The position numbers were made by a program, and so were the translations under genes. From Betaproteobacteria bacterium (GTDB taxonomy: Bacteria; Pseudomonadota; Gammaproteobacteria; Burkholderiales; Usitatibacteraceae), in the NCBI GenBank assembly GCA_016791265.1, contig JAEUMY010000022.1:186001-250000 (forward strand): a stretch of DNA of 64,000 nt. Reading direction: 5' to 3'. The notes beneath the pieces were generated by a model. The model did not search any database, had not been told where the DNA came from, and saw only the letters and a list, made by a program, of their open reading frames with translations. Of this stretch, positions 8,614 to 18,015 are shown piece after piece. The first letter of the stretch is position 1. Every line of letters begins with the position of its first letter.

Positions 8614-8729
8614 CAGGCATGCGGCGCGGTTCCACGCGGCGGCGAGAGAAAGGTCTTGGACAGGAAATTGCCGAGCGGTAAGCATGCCGCGCGACGCGCA
8701 GCATGCCTACTCTGACGCAGCGAATGGAC

Positions 8730-8741
8730 GCGAATATTCGC
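8730..8741. repeat. GCGAATATTCGC palindrome
   Basis: Perfect copy at the left edge of the mosaic pseudogene. The match to the 12.4-kb locus includes this palindrome, so it was duplicated together with the flank. Confidence 0.95.
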
Positions 8742-8975
8742 AATGGTCCAGCCGCGATGTTCCAAAGCCCGCCCAGGCAGCATGAGGATAGCCTTCAGCA
8801 ACGCGAGGATCGCATGCACCACCGCTGCGAAATCGGGATGGCGAGCGTACATCGCGCTAAAGCCGGCCAGCGAGCCGCCGTGGGCGACGCGTCGGCGGCC
8901 ATCCTGCTCACTGCTTTCCCAGCCCAGGCCGTGGCCTTGTGAATTCGGGTTCATCTTGCCGACCATGCCGCCACC
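8742..8975 (-). pseudogene. Mosaic remnant: small membrane protein tail joined to beta-lactamase-like tail
   Basis: Read on the reverse strand, this piece gives GKMNPNSQGHGLGWESSEQ and RRRVAHGGSLAGF, matching the C-terminal part of the hydrolase at 12720. It then runs directly into ILALLKAILMLPGRALEHRG, the C-terminus of the small protein at 12443. In the intact locus these two are separate genes in the same order. The copy has lost the DNA between them, with the junction near 8830, and has no catalytic Ser or start. It is a decayed segmental duplication. The 588-base gap between 8613 and 9202 otherwise holds only the TauE remnant and two palindromes. Confidence 0.85.
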
Positions 8976-9011
8976 ATTCATTCGTCGTGCGGTCCAAGAT
9001 GAATCGTCACC

Positions 9012-9159
9012 CGGTGGTCGCCCCACGGCCAGCACGCAAGGCTTCGGTCCAAAGAGCGTGCTGGAGAAGATGACCGACGCCGACTTCCGCAAGTGGACGC
9101 GCTGGACCGTCTGGTCCAGCGGCGTGTTCTATCTGGCGAGCGCCGGGTGGATGTTCTGA
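9012..9159 (+). pseudogene. Remnant of the TauE/SafE-like gene 3' end
   Basis: The forward strand first matches the TauE gene around 3710-3745. After a deletion it then matches 3855-3960, ending KSVLEKMTDADFRKWTRW and VFYLASAGWMF-stop. It lacks all upstream membrane segments. It adjoins the mosaic remnant at 8742-8975, so pieces of at least two distant loci are side by side here. Confidence 0.85.
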
Positions 9160-9183
9160 CACGGCTAGTCACCCCCTGTCATT

Positions 9184-9195
9184 GCGAATATTCGC
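9184..9195. repeat. GCGAATATTCGC palindrome
   Basis: Perfect copy (TTGCGAATATTCGCAA with flanks) between the TauE remnant and the stop codon of the molybdopterin subunit gene. Confidence 0.95.
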
Positions 9196-9201
9196 AACTG
9201 C

Positions 9202-11475
9202 TCAGGCCAGTCTGAACGGCGTGCCGCGCAATCGCTGCCCCGTCGCCGCAAAGATCGCGTTGGCCAGTGCCGCCGCGACCGGGTGCGAGATCTGCTCCCC
9301 TGTCCCGCTGGGCGCCACGGTCGATGGCAGCAGGACAGTCTCGATGATCGGCATTTCGTCGATGGCGAGCAACGGATAGTCGTGGAAGTTGCTCTGCTGG
9401 ACGCGCCCATTCTCCACCGTGATGGCGCCCTTCAGCGCCGCGGTTAGGCCGAACACGACACTGCCTTCCACCTGGGCTTTCACCAGTTGCGGGTTGATGA
9501 CGATGCCGCAGTCCACCGCGGTGACGACACGCGTGACGCGGATGCGGCCATCCGTCACCTCCACCTCCACCACCTGCGCGACATGGGTGTCTGTCACGGT
9601 CGCGGCGATGCCGCGTCCGCGTCCCTTTGGCAGCGGCGTGCGCCAGTTCGCCGCGTCGGCTGCCGCGCGCAGCACGCGCGCGAGACGGCCGGTATGGATT
9701 TCTTCGACTTCACCGCCCTTGTTGGCGAACTTGACCGGCTGGTTTTCCGGCAGAAGACGCAGGCGATAGTCCAGCGGATCAACACCCGCCGCATGCGCGC
9801 ACTCGTCCAACAGACACTCGTTCACAAAGGTGTGATTGGGCGTGTAGCCGCGCCGCCACCAGAAGACCCGGATGGTTTGTTCCACAAGACGATGACGCAC
9901 CACACGCTGCGGCACGCGGTAAGGAAACTTGATGGCATCGAATGCCGCCGCATAGTCCAGACCGCTCGGTTCGATCTCGGTGGGCTCCTGCTGCTTCCAG
10001 ACCGAGAGCGCGGCAAAGGCGTGATCCATCGCGAGAGGATTGCCGCCCGCGTCGAGTGCGACACGCACGCGATGCCGGCTGGGCGGCGAATACAGTCCGC
10101 ATCGCACATCATCCTCGCGCGTCCACACCACCTGCACCGGCTTGGCCAGTTCGCGCGAAAGCATGACGGCCTCGATCGCATAGTCCACGTCCAGGCGTCG
10201 GCCGAAGCTCCCGCCCAGCATGGTGGTGTGGATGATGATGCGCTCGGGCGGCAGTCCGGTCAGCTCGCGCAGCGCGTTGAACAGGCGTGTCTGGAAGTGG
10301 CACGGCACCCACACCTCGCAGCGTTCATCGGTGCAGTGCGCGGTGGCATTCATCGGCTCCATGGGCACATGCGCCTGCAGCGGCACGTCGTAGAACATAT
10401 CCAGCGTGCGCGCGGCGGATTGGAAGGCGGCATTCATGCCTTCCACCGTGCCATCGCGAACGGCAACCACATCCGGATGCAGTCCGTTTTCCGTCTTCAC
10501 CGCGGGGTCCGTGAGCAGTCGCTGGAAATCCGTGGCGAGGCGGGTGCTGGACGCCAGGGCGCCGTTGCGCGGGGCGCCATCGGTCCAGCTCTCGTGCCAG
10601 CTCACCTTGAGCGCGCGCCGTCCTTTCAATGCCGCCCAGGTCGAGTTGGCGACGACCGCCACGCCATCCCGTACGTAGTTGTACGTCGGAAAGGTGTTGC
10701 CCCGCAGGCGAACCACACGTGACACGCCTGCGACCTGGCGCGCGGCCGCGTCGTCGACATGTGCGATGCGGCCATTCACCACCGGGCTGCGTTCGATGAC
10801 GGCATACAACATGCCGGGTACCTGGATGTCCATCCCATAGCGGCTTTCCGCCCGGACCAGCGCATCCAGATTCTTCGCCGGCATGGCCTTGCCCACGAGC
10901 TTGAAGGTGGCGGGGTCCTTGAGGGCGGGCTCTTTCGGCACGGAGAGCTTTGCGGCGGCCGCCACCAATTCACCGTAGCCAAGTTGCCGCCCGCTCGCCG
11001 GGTGGCTGACCGCATGGTTGCCGGTTCGGCACTCGGCCCTCGGCACGCCCAAGGCGGACGCACCCGCCTCCAGGAGCATGTGCCGCGCCGCCGCGGCAGC
11101 GCGACGACCGACCACCCAGGCACCGGCGATGCTGTAGGACCCGCCAGTGATCATGAATCGCTTGCCATCAGGTTGAATGGTGCGCACGCTGACCCGCGCC
11201 CAGTCCGCATCCAATTCCTCGCACAGCACCATGGCCATGCCGGATTCCGTACCCTGACCCATCTCGGTCTTGCTGATCAGAAACTCGACCGAGCCGTCGG
11301 TATCAATGCGCAACCAGGCATTGGGTTTGAATCCGGCAGGCTTGCCGGGCGCGCCTGCAGAGGGCGTCGCAATCGCACCCTGCATCGAAAATCCGATGAC
11401 CAGCGCCCCGCCCGCCTGCATGAATTCGCGCCGCGCCAATGACTCGGGTGCGCAGGAAGAACGTGACGCGCTCAT
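9202..11475 (-). CDS. Molybdopterin-binding aldehyde oxidase/xanthine dehydrogenase-type subunit (isoquinoline oxidoreductase beta-like)
   Basis: A 757-residue large subunit of a molybdenum hydroxylase. The N-terminus has a Tat motif ([16 protein letters not shown]), so export of a folded cofactor-loaded enzyme to the periplasm is likely. Family landmarks include [42 protein letters not shown] and, near the end, [20 protein letters not shown], with the Glu of GTGEQ in the place of the catalytic base. It acts with the [2Fe-2S] subunit encoded immediately upstream, in a 4-base overlap. Members hydroxylate N-heterocycles or oxidise aldehydes; the substrate cannot be told. No separate FAD subunit is nearby, as is usual for this two-subunit type. 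Confidence 0.9.
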   Translation of the reverse strand: MSASRSSCAPESLARREFMQAGGALVIGFSMQGAIATPSAGAPGKPAGFKPNAWLRIDTDGSVEFLISKTEMGQGTESGMAMVLCEELDADWARVSVRTIQPDGKRFMITGGSYSIAGAWVVGRRAAAAARHMLLEAGASALGVPRAECRTGNHAVSHPASGRQLGYGELVAAAAKLSVPKEPALKDPATFKLVGKAMPAKNLDALVRAESRYGMDIQVPGMLYAVIERSPVVNGRIAHVDDAAARQVAGVSRVVRLRGNTFPTYNYVRDGVAVVANSTWAALKGRRALKVSWHESWTDGAPRNGALASSTRLATDFQRLLTDPAVKTENGLHPDVVAVRDGTVEGMNAAFQSAARTLDMFYDVPLQAHVPMEPMNATAHCTDERCEVWVPCHFQTRLFNALRELTGLPPERIIIHTTMLGGSFGRRLDVDYAIEAVMLSRELAKPVQVVWTREDDVRCGLYSPPSRHRVRVALDAGGNPLAMDHAFAALSVWKQQEPTEIEPSGLDYAAAFDAIKFPYRVPQRVVRHRLVEQTIRVFWWRRGYTPNHTFVNECLLDECAHAAGVDPLDYRLRLLPENQPVKFANKGGEVEEIHTGRLARVLRAAADAANWRTPLPKGRGRGIAATVTDTHVAQVVEVEVTDGRIRVTRVVTAVDCGIVINPQLVKAQVEGSVVFGLTAALKGAITVENGRVQQSNFHDYPLLAIDEMPIIETVLLPSTVAPSGTGEQISHPVAAALANAIFAATGQRLRGTPFRLA

Positions 11476-11984
11476 GATGTTCTCCCGGTCGACTTGCCGC
11501 TGTTCGCGCGAGACAGTTCCGCAGCGCGCTTCACCGCGACGCGGATGCGCGCATAAGTGCCGCAGCGGCAGAGATTGCCGCGCAACGCCTCATCGATGGC
11601 TGCATCGTCGGGAGCTGAATTCCCGGCCACCAACGCCGCCGCCGCCATCATCTGGCCCGCCTGACAGTAACCGCACTGAGGCACGTTGGCCTCCCGCCAC
11701 GCCTGTTGCACCGGATGGAGGGCGTCCTTGCCGGCCAGACCTTCCACCGTCGTCACCCGCTTGCCCGCCAGTGAACCCATGTTGACCACGCAGGCGCGGG
11801 CAGGCTTGCCCTCCACATGCACCGTGCAAGCGCCGCAGAGGCCAGTGCCACAGCCAAACTTCGTTCCAGTCAGCCGCAATTGGTCACGCAGGTGCCAGAG
11901 CAAGGGTTGGTCGCCATCGCCGTTGTAGTCCTGGCGCGTCCCATTCACGAAGAACTGCAGTTTGCGATTGCTGCTCCTGGCCAT
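11472..11984 (-). CDS. (2Fe-2S)-binding subunit of molybdenum hydroxylase (isoquinoline oxidoreductase alpha-like)
   Basis: A 170-residue small subunit. The plant-ferredoxin-like N-terminal domain binds the first [2Fe-2S] cluster through [13 protein letters not shown] and the later Cys of PARACV. The C-terminal helical domain binds the second through CGYCQAGQ and [12 protein letters not shown]. It passes electrons from the molybdenum site to an outside acceptor, probably a c-type cytochrome. A GGAGGG ribosome site stands just before the ATG. It is the first gene of the pair. The 458-base region upstream (11985-12442) shows no gene I can support. Confidence 0.93.
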   Translation of the reverse strand: MARSSNRKLQFFVNGTRQDYNGDGDQPLLWHLRDQLRLTGTKFGCGTGLCGACTVHVEGKPARACVVNMGSLAGKRVTTVEGLAGKDALHPVQQAWREANVPQCGYCQAGQMMAAAALVAGNSAPDDAAIDEALRGNLCRCGTYARIRVAVKRAAELSRANSGKSTGRTS

Positions 11985-12424
11985 GACGCCCTCCCCTGCG
12001 TGGTTGGAATGCCGGAGATTGTGAGCAGCCTCACGCGGCCACTCGACGCGGATGCGACAAAACGCGGAAAAGCGTCCACGAAGCGCGCGGCAAGTTGTTC
12101 GGTGTCGGACGTCTCTGGGACAGGCTGGAAGCGAAAGCGAGGTGTTGCTCTACGACCGCAAGTGTTCGGCGGCTAGAGATCGCCACACCGGCGGGCGCCA
12201 GCTCGGTGCCAGCCCTAGCTGACGGCAGGGTGATGCCGAGCGCGGCGTCACCCTTGCCGCTGGCTTACGTCGCTGCACGCCTTCATTGAGTAGCGCGTGA
12301 ACACCGGCAGTCCGCCCAGCGAATCGCGCAGCTGGACGCTGAGACAGGGATGGCGGGGTGGCGGAGTGGCGGGGGTGGCAGCTAGAGCCGCTGCGACGCG
12401 GCAGGATGCCACTGCCGCGGCGAT

Positions 12425-12436
12425 GCGAATATTCGC
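12425..12436. repeat. GCGAATATTCGC palindrome
   Basis: Perfect copy 6 bases beyond the stop codon of the small membrane protein at 12443, at the edge of the 458-base gene-free stretch. Confidence 0.95.
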
Positions 12437-12442
12437 ACTGGC

Positions 12443-12646
12443 TCAGCCGCGATGCCCCAAAGCCCGCGCAGGCAGCATGAGAATGGCTTTGAGCAGTGCG
12501 AGGATGGCACTGACCAGGGCGCCGAAAATCCGGAACGGTATGGACAGCAACCAGACCACCGGCAACACGATCAGCGCCAACAGCGCCACCGGCCAAGCCA
12601 GCACGAAGAGCACGCACCACAAGATGAAGATGAGCATGAATTTCAT
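12443..12646 (-). CDS. Small two-helix membrane protein
   Basis: A 67-residue protein. The N-terminal helix MKFMLIFILWCVLFVLAW and following LLALIVLPVVWLL form hydrophobic membrane segments, and the C-terminus is IPFRIFGALVSAILALLKAI...ARALGHRG. The ATG at 12646 has a GGAGGGAT ribosome site. It lies 73 bases downstream of the hydrolase gene on the same strand. The C-terminal 35 residues recur at 3969 and in the remnant at 8742. I do not know its function. Confidence 0.7.
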   Translation of the reverse strand: MKFMLIFILWCVLFVLAWPVALLALIVLPVVWLLSIPFRIFGALVSAILALLKAILMLPARALGHRG

Positions 12647-12719
12647 GTTCCGATCCCTCCGCCGTTCAAGTTGTGGGTGGTGATTGGACGCGCCATCATC
12701 GCATCGCGGATGTGGCGCA

Positions 12720-13823
12720 TCAAGGCTTCGGCAGCAGCTTGGTGACCGCGCCCTCCAGCGCATTGGGCCGCGCGCCGCCGCCGTTGGTCAGGAGGATGAC
12801 GGCCCAGCCCTCGTCGGGGTAGCGCGCATACATGGTGCGGAACCCGGCCAGCGAACCGCCGTGGGCCACGCGTCGGCGACCGTCCTGTTCGCTGATCTCC
12901 CAGCCGATCCCGTAACCCAGCGAGTTCGGATTCATCTTGCCGACGGAGCCGTCGTTGAGGCGCGCAGGTGTTTCGGCGTGCTTGAGAGCGTCGGGCTTGA
13001 CCAGCCTGCCAGCGGTGAGTGCCGCCTCGATGCGTGCGAGGTCGTTCACCGTGGACAGGAATGCGCCGCTCGGGCGCAGCGCGACGTATTCGCGCACGTT
13101 GTGATGCTTGCCGTCCTTCCACTCGTAGGACGCCGCGCGGCGCGGGACGAGATCGCGCACGCTGGTGGGCCGGGTGTCTTTCGCGCCCGAAGGCTGGAAC
13201 ACTTCACGCTCCATGAAGCGCGGCCACGGCTCGCCCGCCGTGCGCGTGATGACCTCGGCCAGCGCGAAGTAGCAAACGTTGCAGTACTGCATCTTGCTAC
13301 CCGTCGGAAAAGCCAACGGGACAGGATAGGCGGCCGCGACCACTTCAAAGTCGGACTTGATCTTGTCGCCCTCGAACGCGGGCGACTCGCGCACGATGCC
13401 CGACGTGTGATTGGCGAGATGGGCGAGCGTGACCGCACGCCACGTGTCGGGCGTGCCGGGCAGGTGCTTGCTGATCGGATCGCTCCACCCGAGCTTGCCC
13501 TGCTCCACCAGCTTCGCCACGCCCAGCGCGATGAGTGGCTTGCTCACCGAAGCGATGGCGAAGACGGTGTCAGGCGTGGCCGTGATGTCATGCTCGATGT
13601 TGGCCTTGCCGTAGCCCTTGGCATAGCGGAGCTCGCCTTTGTACACGACGGCAAGCGCCAGGCCCGGGACGTTCTGCTCGGCCATGAGCCGGCTGACGGT
13701 CTGGTCGATGGCCGCCGTGTCCAGCGGCGGCGAGGCTGCGCGCGAATCGGCGCGCGCCGGCATGGACGATAGCGCGGTGGCGGTCGCAAGGGCAACAACG
13801 AGAATGCTGTGGAGGATACGCAT
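12720..13823 (-). CDS. Exported serine hydrolase of the class C beta-lactamase/DD-peptidase fold
   Basis: A 367-residue protein with a signal peptide (MRILHSILVVALATATALSS) and a beta-lactamase class C-type domain. The nucleophile motif is SVSK (92-95), the tyrosine motif is YCN starting at Y180, and the third motif is HGG (AHGGSLAGF) in the place of KTG. This family covers esterases, D-amino-acid peptidases and penicillin-binding relatives. The sequence does not prove resistance to beta-lactams, and an esterase or peptidase role is as likely. The ATG at 13823 was chosen for the leader and the GGAGG-like site; upstream ATGs would add a long basic stretch. A fragment of its 3' end is duplicated at 8742-8975. 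Confidence 0.85.
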   Translation of the reverse strand: MRILHSILVVALATATALSSMPARADSRAASPPLDTAAIDQTVSRLMAEQNVPGLALAVVYKGELRYAKGYGKANIEHDITATPDTVFAIASVSKPLIALGVAKLVEQGKLGWSDPISKHLPGTPDTWRAVTLAHLANHTSGIVRESPAFEGDKIKSDFEVVAAAYPVPLAFPTGSKMQYCNVCYFALAEVITRTAGEPWPRFMEREVFQPSGAKDTRPTSVRDLVPRRAASYEWKDGKHHNVREYVALRPSGAFLSTVNDLARIEAALTAGRLVKPDALKHAETPARLNDGSVGKMNPNSLGYGIGWEISEQDGRRRVAHGGSLAGFRTMYARYPDEGWAVILLTNGGGARPNALEGAVTKLLPKP

Positions 13824-13984
13824 GGCAAAGCGATTGAATGAAGGGCAGGAGTCGGCACGATAGCAGCCACATTCGACTGCGTCCTTGCCAAAATGTAACG
13901 GCCCCGGGCGCGGCCGCAGCATGCGGGCCGGCGCGGGGCCGTGGGTCAGACGGGGAAGCGGAGACCGCGAACCGATAGCGCTGC

Positions 13985-14440
13985 TCAGCAATCACCCTGC
14001 CGCGTCATCACCATTTTCATGGTCGAGTTGCGCATGTTGTCCGGCATCTGGCCGCCGGTCATTTTCTGCTTCACGTTCATGGTGACCACGTCGCCGGCGA
14101 TCTTGCCGTCGTAGTCGGCATCCATCCCCATCCCGCCTTGCATCTTGCACGATGCCGTGAAGGTGAAGCTGCCGGGGGATGCCTTGACGTTGCTGTACTT
14201 GCAATCGACACCGGCATCTTTCTGCGACTGGAAGGCACGGCCCTCGTCCATGTCCTTGGCCGTGACGCACTGCGTGAACGTCATTGGCGGCATCTTGATA
14301 GGCAGGCCCGGGTTGTTCATTTCCATACTGTAGGAATACTTGCCCGGCCTCATTTCCTTGATGTTCGGACCCTTTTGCGCGAAGGCTGGGGCGGCGAAAG
14401 CGATGGTCAGTGCCAAGGCGGTGGTGGCGGCGAATTTCAT
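13985..14440 (-). CDS. DUF3617-family periplasmic protein
   Basis: A 151-residue exported protein: signal peptide MKFAATTALALTIAFAAPAFA, then RPGKYSYSMEMNNPGLPIKMPP and TQCVTAKDMDEG, which are typical of DUF3617. Four further cysteines may form disulfides. The domain is common in proteobacteria and has no defined role. An ATGG start at 14440 follows an AAGGATTG site. It is separated by 161 bases from the hydrolase gene, on the same strand. Confidence 0.8.
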   Translation of the reverse strand: MKFAATTALALTIAFAAPAFAQKGPNIKEMRPGKYSYSMEMNNPGLPIKMPPMTFTQCVTAKDMDEGRAFQSQKDAGVDCKYSNVKASPGSFTFTASCKMQGGMGMDADYDGKIAGDVVTMNVKQKMTGGQMPDNMRNSTMKMVMTRQGDC

Positions 14441-14594
14441 GGCAATCCTTTCTGCGACGTGAGCGAATGAAAACGAGCGCAACGATACCTGAAAGTCAGG
14501 AGGACATGTGCGCACCCGTCCGCTGATCAGTTTCTTGTGTTGGGTGTGGAGTCCATGTATGACATGTCAGGCGTGTGCGGCAGGAATGCCCATC

Positions 14595-14924
14595 CTACGG
14601 AAACGCGAATTTGACGTTGATCCCGGTTGATGCATCACCCGTGCAAGAGCCTCCCGGGCGCAGAGCAAGTCCTGAACATGTCGGATTGTCTTTCGGCAAT
14701 GGTCGACAGTGCGCACCATGACTCAGCGCGGGGCCGCCCGTCGCCTCATAACAGTACTCGGTGTTCTTTTGGCAGATCGTGCTCTTTCGGATTTGTCCGT
14801 CAGCACGATTCAACGAATCCGCGCACTTGAATGTCTGGTCGGCAACTTTGCGCGCTTCCGGTTGAGCGCATGCAACGGTTGCTGCGCAAAAGAAGAAACA
14901 AGAAACTGCAAGAGATTTAATCAT
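14595..14924 (-). CDS. Small secreted Cys-rich protein
   Basis: A 109-residue protein with a signal peptide MIKSLAVSCFFFCAATVACA. The mature part has eight cysteines including KCADSLNR, TICQKNTEYCYEA and TCSGLALRPGGSC, so it is probably disulfide-bonded in the periplasm. I do not recognise a family. Base composition looks less GC-rich than the neighbours, which may indicate later acquisition. The 315 bases from 14925 to 15239 contain only a short reverse-strand frame ending RDDKWHNACTS that may be a gene remnant. Confidence 0.55.
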   Translation of the reverse strand: MIKSLAVSCFFFCAATVACAQPEARKVADQTFKCADSLNRADGQIRKSTICQKNTEYCYEATGGPALSHGAHCRPLPKDNPTCSGLALRPGGSCTGDASTGINVKFAFP

Positions 14925-15239
14925 GATGCATAGCTGGACTTATCAAAAAAAGGACGCCGAATAACAACCCGCTGCGCCGCGACCCGTTGCCTCGCCCCGA
15001 TTCATTCCGCACCCAGTCGATGACGCGCTCCGCGATTGTGCCACCCTAGCTGGTGCAGGCGTTGTGCCACTTGTCATCCCGCGTCAGCAGTACATCGGAA
15101 ACGAGTGGCATGCACCAGCGCACGGCCTCTTCCACGCCCAGCAGCGCCGGCCGGCCCGGCCCTTCCAAGTCCGTCCGCCACCCAGCTCCGGCTGATTCAC
15201 TGCCAGGTGTGCTCTCTGCTTCACGCAATGCTCTTCGGC

Positions 15240-16124
15240 TCAACGCTTCTTGTTGTCCCAGGCCTCTTGAAAGAGGATCTGCTTCCCCAAGTCCCACCCA
15301 CCATGCATGAGATAGCGGCCATCGGGATCGTCGGCGCGAATTTTCTTGCCGTCCTCCTTGGCCATTTCAACAGTGAGCCAATCGGGCGGCGCACCCCAGT
15401 TGACCCACATACCGTGCGCACGGCCGATGCGAATATTCGCAAACTTGAGCGATTGATTGCCCACGACTTCAATGACACCTTCCAGCGTCTTGTCGCGATG
15501 CGGCACGACCAGAAGCTGCAGTTGGTCTTTCCAGTCATGGTGATTCAGCACCAGCGGCTTCATGCTCTTGAAGTCCTTCAGCGTCGGGGCGGATTTGCCA
15601 ATCCAGTTCAGCTCCACCACCACGTTGCCGCCGTGCGCGCCCTCTTCGTGAAAGGCTTCCACGATGTACGCTGCCGTGAAGCGGCCGCCTTTGAGCCTGA
15701 CCGCCAGGCAGTCCCCTGTCTCGAACCCCGGCGCGAACGTGCGCTTCAAGGGCTTCACAGGCTTGGGCGGTGACTTGGGCTTGGGATTGGCGACGGACAC
15801 TTTCTCGATGAATGTCGCCACCGCCTTCGCCCGTTTGCCCGGGTCGTCCCAGGTGTTGACAGCGTGACCGGCGGCGAGGTCAGCCTTGAGCGCCTTCAAC
15901 AGCGTTGCCGGCACCTTGCCGTAGGTCCAGGCCATGTGCGCGAGGCCGTGGCGGATGAGCGCCATGTCCTCGGGATCATCCAGCACGTCCTGCCATTCAG
16001 GTAACGCCAGAAAGGCCTTGCCGGCCTTGTCGACCGACAAGCCCTCGCTCATCAGGTCGGTCATGATGTCGATCACGTCGGTCGTCGTGTCGTTGTCCTT
16101 GATGTTGTAGCCCCAGGCGCCCAT
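15240..16124 (-). CDS. DUF4259-like protein with a C-terminal beta-rich domain
   Basis: A 294-residue cytoplasmic protein that begins MGAWGYNIKDNDTTTDVIDI. The MGAWG start followed by an acidic segment resembles DUF4259 proteins. A Pro/Lys-rich hinge (KPKSPPKPVKPLKR) near 133-147 separates a second half of beta-type sequence containing DCLAVRLKGGRFTAAYIVEAF. Function is unknown. A palindrome copy falls inside it at 15429, read as Ala-Asn-Ile-Arg. It lies 9 bases after the carboxypeptidase gene on the same strand, so the two may be cotranscribed. Confidence 0.6.
   Translation of the reverse strand: MGAWGYNIKDNDTTTDVIDIMTDLMSEGLSVDKAGKAFLALPEWQDVLDDPEDMALIRHGLAHMAWTYGKVPATLLKALKADLAAGHAVNTWDDPGKRAKAVATFIEKVSVANPKPKSPPKPVKPLKRTFAPGFETGDCLAVRLKGGRFTAAYIVEAFHEEGAHGGNVVVELNWIGKSAPTLKDFKSMKPLVLNHHDWKDQLQLLVVPHRDKTLEGVIEVVGNQSLKFANIRIGRAHGMWVNWGAPPDWLTVEMAKEDGKKIRADDPDGRYLMHGGWDLGKQILFQEAWDNKKR
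15429..15440. repeat. GCGAATATTCGC palindrome (coding)
   Basis: Inside the DUF4259-like gene; the reading frame gives Ala-Asn-Ile-Arg. Confidence 0.95.
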
Positions 16125-16133
16125 GATGTCTCC

Positions 16134-17927
<1,794 letters not shown>

Positions 17928-18015
17928 GGCGACTCCCGTATTCATGGCATCGCGACTATAGCGAACTTCCGACGCTAGACTGGCCGCGCCGGACGAGGCT
18001 CGGTATGCTGCAAGC

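Noticed and set aside
9487..10722. Long forward frame of 411 codons
   Set aside because: Antisense to the molybdopterin subunit gene with no domain similarity.
11985..12442. A gene in the 458-base gap before the molybdenum hydroxylase genes
   Set aside because: A reverse-strand frame looks partly protein-like ([18 protein letters not shown]) but has no start codon and no similarity that I recognise.
12720..13823. Antibiotic resistance beta-lactamase
   Set aside because: The fold and motifs fit, but the third motif is HGG and many relatives are esterases or peptidases, so resistance is not claimed.
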